Below the pieces are notes generated by a model. It was not told the origin of the DNA, did no database searches, and worked only from the letters and a program-made list of their open reading frames with translations. Source: a virus. Taken from it: DNA of 46,664 nucleotides. The stretch is from positions 1 through 46,664 of the IMG/VR virus record IMGVR_UViG_3300009082_000029; one strand, given 5' to 3'. Both the position numbers and the translations under genes were made by a program. Of this stretch, positions 41,513-46,664 are shown in pieces (position 1 is the first letter of the stretch; every line of letters begins with the position of its first letter).

Positions 41513-44008
41513 TTAACGGGCGGCACGAGCATCCATAGCCTCCTGTTTTGATATTTGCTGGCGCATTTCGAATATTTTGGTTTGGTCGAAATTGGAATTA
41601 ACACCCTCTGTGAGAAGTTTATTAAGTAGAATGTTTTGGCGTTCCATGGTTGCCTGCATAAAATTTAAGCTTTGTGTGCTTATTGTTGTTTGACCTGATC
41701 CTGAGAAACCTCCATCTGCCCGGCCGGGTAAAGTGGTACTTTGGGCATAAGAACTGTAACCGAGGCGGCGCATGCGCATTGGCTCAATCACATTGCTTAT
41801 AAAGGATCGTACTTCAGGTACTGCCAGTTCTTCCTGGGCGGTTACGTATTCGCCCCTGTGGAATGTATCGCCTGATGGAAGCGTGCCTGCTACTTCGTAT
41901 TTACCGCCATCGCCTGAATATCCTCCTGTGAATAATGATTTGGCTTTGTTGCGCTCAGCGGATGCTTTGGCGATTTGGGCAGCACCTAATATACCGGTAA
42001 ATACAGCCATAATACTACCTAAGATAGGACCCAATTGGGCATATCCTTGCATTATTCCGAGGGCAGTACTGGCAATTATTTGCATAACCTGAAGCGCAAA
42101 CGTTTTGTCGGCATATTTTTTCTTAATTTCCTTTACCTTCTTTTCCTTCTCTTCCTCGAGCCTGGCTACCTCAGTTTTATTATTACCAGCAAGCTCTATT
42201 TTACGATCATAATCTGCTTCAAGATTAATCATTTCTGTGTCCTGCAGGGTTGATGCTATATTTGAGAATGTTGTTGTCAACGCTTCAGCTGCGGCAAAAT
42301 ATTTCTTTAATTCTTCTAATCCTTCCTCTTTAAATTTACGATCGATCTCAGCTTTTCCTTCCTGAAATGCTTCCTCAATCTCCAGTCGCATTTCATTGGT
42401 TAGAGAATCATTAGCCAGTATTTTATCACGAAGATTAGTAAGATTATCTATTTCTCTTTTTTGCAGCTCATCAGCCGACATACCCTGGAACTCTTCGAGA
42501 AACGCCAGGCGATCTTTTTCAAAATCTTCAGCTATTTTGCGTTTATCTTCAGCAAGCTTTTTCTCTGCAGTGAGTGATTCTTCCGCCATTTTTGCTTCAG
42601 CATCGGCTCGTTTTATGGCAATTTCCTGGTCACGAATACCTTCGATTTGCGCAATGGCATTAGCGGCCTCTTCAGCATTAATTATTTTATCTTCAGCCGC
42701 TTTTTTAACGGCGTCGATTTCCTTGGCATAGCGATCTTTTATATTTGTTAATTCCTGATCGAGTTCAGATAATTGAGAATCCTGGTATTGCTTTGCCATT
42801 TCGGTTAACCGGGCATATAGGGCTGCTTTAGCGGTTTTAATTGCTTCGCTATCGTCAGCGCCTCCGGGTTCGGTTGAAGATTTTGCATCCTGAGCGAGCA
42901 ATGAATCGCGCCTGGCTTTTGTACGTAGCGTATTTTCGAGCGCTGAAGAATCGGCTTGCTGCCAGGCATCGTATATTTGAACAATTTTATTGAGCTCTTC
43001 ATCAGTGCCTTTACCAATTTCTTTCAGAACATTTTTGGCGGCAGTTCCGGTGCGATTGTAGTTCTCTACCTGTTCTTTAGTTAGACTTTTACCTATAAGG
43101 AATTTCTTAATTTCAGCATCATAAGCCTCTTTTTGTATTGCGGCCCTCATGGCTGCCAGCTCATTTTCTTTGGTTATGATTTCATCGGCGGCCTGTATAC
43201 GGGCTTTATCGTCTTTTAATTGAGAGCGTAGAATTTGTTGACGTTCGAGAATATACCGGCGTGAATCGGCTTCAGCCATTTGCAGCGAACGTGTTTTTTC
43301 TTCGATCTCATCGAGTGTTTGCGCATATTGCTTACCGCCCTGCCAGGCTTCTTTAATATTTTTAAAGAAATGTGAAAAATCGAGTGTGGCTAGTAATTTA
43401 CCAACTGTTGACAGTGTGGTTTTAATGGAGCTCATTACTTCTTCAAACTTATCGGCTGATGCTCCTGCCGATTTTAATATGGCTTCACCTACCTTTAGCG
43501 CAGCTCCAAATGTGAGACCAGCAATGCCAGCCGCCTTAAGTGCTCCGCCGAGCTTACCCAAAGTACCTCCGGTTTGTGAGGATCCGGCACGAACCTTACC
43601 CATTTGAGTGTTTACCTGGCCAAGCTCGCGGTTATATTTGTTCCACTTTTCGGGTTCAAGTTCTTTGACTATATTATTCATTTTACCTCGGAGTTCGGCA
43701 GCACGTTTGGAGAGCTGACTAAAAGTCATCTCCGAGATCTTCATTTGGGAGTTTAATTTTGTCAGCTCTTCTCTATTTCGTGCAGTGGCTTCTCGGTTTG
43801 ATTTTAGCGCGGTTTCGTTTTTTTTCCATTCTTCGGTGTTTTTCTTACCCTGTGATTCGAGCTTGTTTTTAATGAATAGCAGGTTTTTTTCTTCCTGGGC
43901 AAGATCCTTAATGGCACGATTCACTTTAATAAGATCATCCTGCACCTGCTTGCCTCCGGTTGTGCGGATTTCGGATTCAATTACCTCTTTTTGGATTCCT
44001 GATGCCAT
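41513..44008 (-). CDS. Tail tape measure protein
   Basis: 831 aa. Long coiled-coil and Lys/Glu-rich stretches make up most of the protein; hydrophobic stretches are present at about 150-175 (GGALKAAGIAGLTFGAALKV) and at about 640-690 (ASTALGIMQGYAQLGPILGSI), the usual membrane-interacting part of tape measures. The N-terminus carries an EVIESEIRTTGGKQVQDD segment typical of these proteins. It is the longest core tail gene and follows the tail-assembly-region genes. Residues near 600 hold the DYDRKIELAGNNKTEV block duplicated in the 8327-8974 gene. Its length would set a tail of roughly siphovirus size. Confidence 0.85.
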   Translation of the reverse strand: MASGIQKEVIESEIRTTGGKQVQDDLIKVNRAIKDLAQEEKNLLFIKNKLESQGKKNTEEWKKNETALKSNREATARNREELTKLNSQMKISEMTFSQLSKRAAELRGKMNNIVKELEPEKWNKYNRELGQVNTQMGKVRAGSSQTGGTLGKLGGALKAAGIAGLTFGAALKVGEAILKSAGASADKFEEVMSSIKTTLSTVGKLLATLDFSHFFKNIKEAWQGGKQYAQTLDEIEEKTRSLQMAEADSRRYILERQQILRSQLKDDKARIQAADEIITKENELAAMRAAIQKEAYDAEIKKFLIGKSLTKEQVENYNRTGTAAKNVLKEIGKGTDEELNKIVQIYDAWQQADSSALENTLRTKARRDSLLAQDAKSSTEPGGADDSEAIKTAKAALYARLTEMAKQYQDSQLSELDQELTNIKDRYAKEIDAVKKAAEDKIINAEEAANAIAQIEGIRDQEIAIKRADAEAKMAEESLTAEKKLAEDKRKIAEDFEKDRLAFLEEFQGMSADELQKREIDNLTNLRDKILANDSLTNEMRLEIEEAFQEGKAEIDRKFKEEGLEELKKYFAAAEALTTTFSNIASTLQDTEMINLEADYDRKIELAGNNKTEVARLEEEKEKKVKEIKKKYADKTFALQVMQIIASTALGIMQGYAQLGPILGSIMAVFTGILGAAQIAKASAERNKAKSLFTGGYSGDGGKYEVAGTLPSGDTFHRGEYVTAQEELAVPEVRSFISNVIEPMRMRRLGYSSYAQSTTLPGRADGGFSGSGQTTISTQSLNFMQATMERQNILLNKLLTEGVNSNFDQTKIFEMRQQISKQEAMDARAAR

Positions 44009-44018
44009 TTTGGTTGAA

Positions 44019-44420
44019 TTAAACGGTTACTTCTATTGTTAATTTGCCTTCTACGGCCGTAGCCTCCCGAATATTAGAATTAAGTGCTGCCCTGAGGCGC
44101 GCAAATGCATAGCCATACACATAGCCATAAAGCGGTTTATTGTAAATAGGATAGTAAACTTTCTTCAGACGTCCGAGAACTGACTTTTTGAGATCGAGAA
44201 AGCGGATCTGCTTTGGATAATTGATGACTAGGCTGGCGCCATCATCGTTGGAGGTTACCGTGTAAATGCCTGAACCAAGTTGTTCAGACAGCCATCCGGT
44301 ACGACGCAGGTAAACATCGGCAATGCCGGATTGCTGTTTGGTGACTCCGGATCCGGTTTCGGATAATACTTCAGCAGCAAATTGTCCAAATCGCGGCTGA
44401 TTAAGCTCATGAGTTATCAT
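44019..44420 (-). CDS. Tail-assembly-region protein, unknown
   Basis: 133 aa, mixed strands and helices (GIYTVTSNDDGASLVINYP, KPLYGYVYGYAFARLRAAL), lying immediately before the tape measure in the usual chaperone or minor-tail position. Promoter copy C ends only 5 nt above its ATG, so transcription would begin at or beside the start codon, giving a leaderless mRNA, or this promoter mainly serves the tape measure. Confidence 0.6.
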   Translation of the reverse strand: MITHELNQPRFGQFAAEVLSETGSGVTKQQSGIADVYLRRTGWLSEQLGSGIYTVTSNDDGASLVINYPKQIRFLDLKKSVLGRLKKVYYPIYNKPLYGYVYGYAFARLRAALNSNIREATAVEGKLTIEVTV

Positions 44421-44424
44421 GCAG

Positions 44425-44461
44425 CTAAGGTGATAGGAATGCAGTGAACTGGAAAGGACAA
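44425..44461 (-). promoter_or_regulatory. Late-type promoter, copy C
   Basis: Minus strand TTGTCCTTT, 20 nt, then CACCTTAG. Located in the gap between the 185-aa gene and the gene before the tape measure; its -7 box ends 5 nt from the downstream start codon. Confidence 0.7.
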
Positions 44462-44465
44462 TATT

Positions 44466-45023
44466 TTATACCAGGTGAGCACCTTTTATTCTAAAAGTCA
44501 TTGTCCATCCAACTGAATTGGATATATCAGGCATAAATAAAGACGATATTTCAGTAGGGAATGTGAGGTATTTTAAGAAATGATTGCGGTTTGCATCGTA
44601 CTTGGCAGTATCCTTAAGCTGCGTGATCATGCCTAGCGTTTTATCGGCAAGCAGGACCTGCTCAATCTGATCTTTATCATCGGGCTGCGTTTTTTTCGCA
44701 ATGGTGACCGCAATGTTGAATTCGCCCTGCTCTGTTTTCATTGGTTCAATGAGGGTATCGTAGATATTGCCATAGTCAATAAACAGGTAAATACCGTCAA
44801 TGGCTTCAACGCGCTTTTTTAATGATATGATATCTACCCCAAAAATATAGTCATTGAGATCAGTAATAAGGCTGTTTGGAGTGATTTCGGCAATAGATGC
44901 TTTAAAAGTGTCATAAGCAGTTACCGGATCCGAAACCGGTTTATTGAAATTCTTAAGCACTCCGGACATTAACGGATATTTGGCAAAATATTTAAAGGTA
45001 TCCTGGATAAGAGTAGTTGTCAT
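44466..45023 (-). CDS. Tail-region protein, unknown
   Basis: 185 aa; helical N-terminus, then strands (GIYLFIDYGNIYDTLIEP, FNIAVTIAKKTQ), a layout compatible with tail terminator or minor tail proteins. It starts 4 nt inside the upstream gene. No family recognised; the role is suggested only by its position two genes before the tape measure. Confidence 0.55.
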   Translation of the reverse strand: MTTTLIQDTFKYFAKYPLMSGVLKNFNKPVSDPVTAYDTFKASIAEITPNSLITDLNDYIFGVDIISLKKRVEAIDGIYLFIDYGNIYDTLIEPMKTEQGEFNIAVTIAKKTQPDDKDQIEQVLLADKTLGMITQLKDTAKYDANRNHFLKYLTFPTEISSLFMPDISNSVGWTMTFRIKGAHLV

Positions 45024-46000
45024 AGTAGATCATTTACTTGTTCAATGGTCAGATTCATGATCTCAGCGATTTCGCCAAGTTTTTTACCGGATGCTTTGAG
45101 CTCGGCTGCCTGATCGGACATTTCTTTAATCAGGAGGTCAAAGAACTTGAAAAGCCCTGCATTTTCCATTTGTTTACTGTCGCCATAGCCTTTTTTTGAC
45201 AGCATATACATGTTTTCGGAAAGTCCCAGGGAATACTTGTGCTGCTTGGTAGATTTCTTTGGCCGGTCGAACAGAATGGCGTATTTAGTGCGGTGAACAA
45301 TAAAATTGGTAATGGCAAGGAAATTGAGTAGTACTGCCTCTTTAATATCGCTGTTGATGCCGGCAAATTGCTTATCCAGTTCGAGTGCAATTTCCTCAGA
45401 GTAATTATCCTGGTAAAGAATTCCACACAGCAGATCCAGGAGCGCGGAAGATTCATTTTGATTGTACTGCGATACTACTTTTTGCGCTTCAGCATATTGC
45501 AGTGCGGTGAGTGAGGTTTGTGCAATGTTGTCGATAATAACAAATTTGTATCCCGGCAATGACATCCGGCCTTTTTTAACTTCCGGCAGGATATTCTTAC
45601 CAAACTCAACATTGAGGTGAATATGTTTTTTTAACCTGGCCGCCACTCTTACTTCGGGTAATTGTTCAAGATCCTCCGGAAATTTCTTGAGCAGCTGCTG
45701 TCTTAATTTGGGTGAAAACGCTGAAAATGCTTTTTCATCTTCATATTCTATCCTGAAAAAGAAGTCGAGCTCACGTGATAAGTGATAGATATTTTCGTCC
45801 ATGTGGCCACCGGTGCGAATCCGTTTTATATCGATGCCGATCAGCAATAGAGTCATGAGAATGCGTAAATCAAAGAGGGTGATATCACCTTTGCTGAATC
45901 GTTTCAAAAGCCCTGCAATAATGATGAATTCACCAGGTGTTAATTCATCCCAGGAAGTTTTCATTTCACGCTCTTTTTCGCCCAGATAAAATTTATACAT
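45020..46000 (-). CDS. Tail-assembly or connector-region protein, unknown
   Basis: 326 aa, helical and charged; the C-terminus has LKASGKKLGEIAEIMNLTIEQVNDLL, which looks like a small HTH-like or domain-closing helix pair. It follows the truncated connector-position gene by 3 nt and precedes the 185-aa tail gene. It may be a tail assembly chaperone of the kind encoded ahead of tape measures; a portal role is not supported by length or motifs. Confidence 0.55.
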   Translation of the reverse strand: MYKFYLGEKEREMKTSWDELTPGEFIIIAGLLKRFSKGDITLFDLRILMTLLLIGIDIKRIRTGGHMDENIYHLSRELDFFFRIEYEDEKAFSAFSPKLRQQLLKKFPEDLEQLPEVRVAARLKKHIHLNVEFGKNILPEVKKGRMSLPGYKFVIIDNIAQTSLTALQYAEAQKVVSQYNQNESSALLDLLCGILYQDNYSEEIALELDKQFAGINSDIKEAVLLNFLAITNFIVHRTKYAILFDRPKKSTKQHKYSLGLSENMYMLSKKGYGDSKQMENAGLFKFFDLLIKEMSDQAAELKASGKKLGEIAEIMNLTIEQVNDLL

Positions 46001-46003
46001 GGC

Positions 46004-46664
46004 TTATATTGTTAAGTAAAACTTCTTGTCCTCGGAATTAATATCGGCATCAGGCACAACCGGTGCATCAGTACTGGCAGCTGATTTAATACGCAGATCT
46101 ACTTTACCCAGGTACTCCATGGCCTTATTATGCAGCATGGTGGCAATGCCTGTTTTAATGCTTCCAAGCTCATTGCGGTTTACTGATCCGGAGATCTCTT
46201 TTACAATATCATTACGGATCCCTTTGGGTAATTCTGAGTAGTCAAACCGCTGGCAGGCTATTGAAACAGTTTCAAATGCGATCGCTTTTTTCGTGAGCCA
46301 TAATATATCGGCATCTGTTGGAGCGGTAGTAAATCGTGGCCTGATATTCTCATTTTCAACTTCGCGCATGATGAAAAGCACGTTATAGAAGAAATATGAT
46401 GAGCTGTCGATATTGTAAAGCGCATGAAATTCGGCAGTATTGGGAATATAAAACTCATCGCGCATGAGGTATAGTGGAAAATCTGAAAACTCTATAAATG
46501 GCGTTTCATAGGTTTCAGTTATGTCATCTAGCTCTTTTTGAATGTCTGCCTCGATGTGATTAATGAGTTGATCAAGTTCAGCCCACGCATTCTCTAGGTA
46601 ATTTTCAATGATCTTATCTTCTTGGTACCGATATAGCTTTTTATCGGTTGCATTACGGTCACCG
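46004..46664 (-). CDS. Connector-position protein, 5' end beyond the window edge
   Basis: The frame is open to the right edge; 219 codons are visible (starting GDRNATDKKLYRY), and an internal Met (46465) is not the true start because the coding pattern continues upstream. The N-terminal half is helical and charged (LENAWAELDQLINH), the rest mixed. If the ends join, the start lies at base 41 or 77. The location between terminase and tail genes suits a head-tail connector; I recall similar uncharacterised proteins (DUF6712-like) in Bacteroidota phages, but with low certainty. Confidence 0.6.
   Translation of the reverse strand, partial: GDRNATDKKLYRYQEDKIIENYLENAWAELDQLINHIEADIQKELDDITETYETPFIEFSDFPLYLMRDEFYIPNTAEFHALYNIDSSSYFFYNVLFIMREVENENIRPRFTTAPTDADILWLTKKAIAFETVSIACQRFDYSELPKGIRNDIVKEISGSVNRNELGSIKTGIATMLHNKAMEYLGKVDLRIKSAASTDAPVVPDADINSEDKKFYLTI

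Noticed and set aside
1-46664. tRNA genes, insertion sequences, transposases
   Set aside because: No cloverleaf, terminal inverted repeats or transposase motifs were seen by eye.

Overview
The window looks like a nearly complete, episomal genome of a temperate tailed phage infecting a Bacteroidota host. Phage hallmarks are a large terminase, an S49-type capsid protease, a scaffold-capsid fusion, a tape measure, a lysis cassette, a tyrosine integrase and an XRE repressor. Bacteroidota hallmarks are TAnnTTTG-type -7 boxes, many Sec signal peptides ending in A-Q, a DUF4468-like secreted protein and SprB-like repeats. The integrase and lysogeny genes lie in the middle with phage genes on both sides, which is not the layout of an integrated prophage. 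The reading frame cut at base 46664 also continues without a stop into bases 1-77 if the ends are joined. I therefore read the window as a circular or circularly permuted genome opened inside one gene. No portal gene was recognised.

Layout, left to right, almost all on the minus strand. (1) 140-8974 is a packaging/head block read right to left: a conserved protein carrying a tape-measure-like insert, a small structural protein, S49 protease, scaffold-capsid fusion, a tail-tube-like protein with an N-terminal membrane segment, a frameshifted pair, a small-terminase candidate and the large terminase. (2) 9188-12927 is a diversity-generating retroelement (DGR): two adjacent target genes, one template repeat, the reverse transcriptase and small downstream genes. 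(3) 12945-16116 holds small early genes: an ASCH protein, duplicated Cys-rich proteins, membrane miniproteins and an exported protein. (4) 16117-16451 is non-coding with a dense iteron-like array. (5) 16452-22548 is the replication/early block: VirE-type ATPase, DnaC-like ATPase, replisome-organiser-like protein and DNA-binding proteins, starting at a 26-bp palindromic operator. (6) 22682-25905 is the lysogeny block: repressor, accessory genes, a secreted DUF4468-like protein, a candidate attP region and the integrase. (7) 25891-46664 is the tail and lysis block: connector and chaperone-position genes, tape measure, a run of tail-region genes five of which begin with Sec signal peptides, a lysis cassette ending in a one-protein spanin, and three tail-tip-like genes.

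The two most informative non-gene signals are as follows. First, the DGR: 17 of 17 template/VR1 differences and 15 of 16 template/VR2 differences fall at template adenines. Its targets are small stand-alone proteins, not tail fibres. Second, a six-copy promoter, GTCCTTT-N20-TAnnTTnR with invariant spacing, sits before five late structural transcription units and one short gene lying antisense to the lysogeny operon.

Inferred logic: the repressor at 22682 controls divergent early transcription through the palindrome and the 12-bp repeats. Early transcription makes the replication proteins and the DGR and stops at a UUCG hairpin terminator at 9095-9119. Late transcription starts separately at the GTCCTTT promoters, and hairpins after the capsid gene and the tail-tube-like gene separate the abundant head products from downstream genes.
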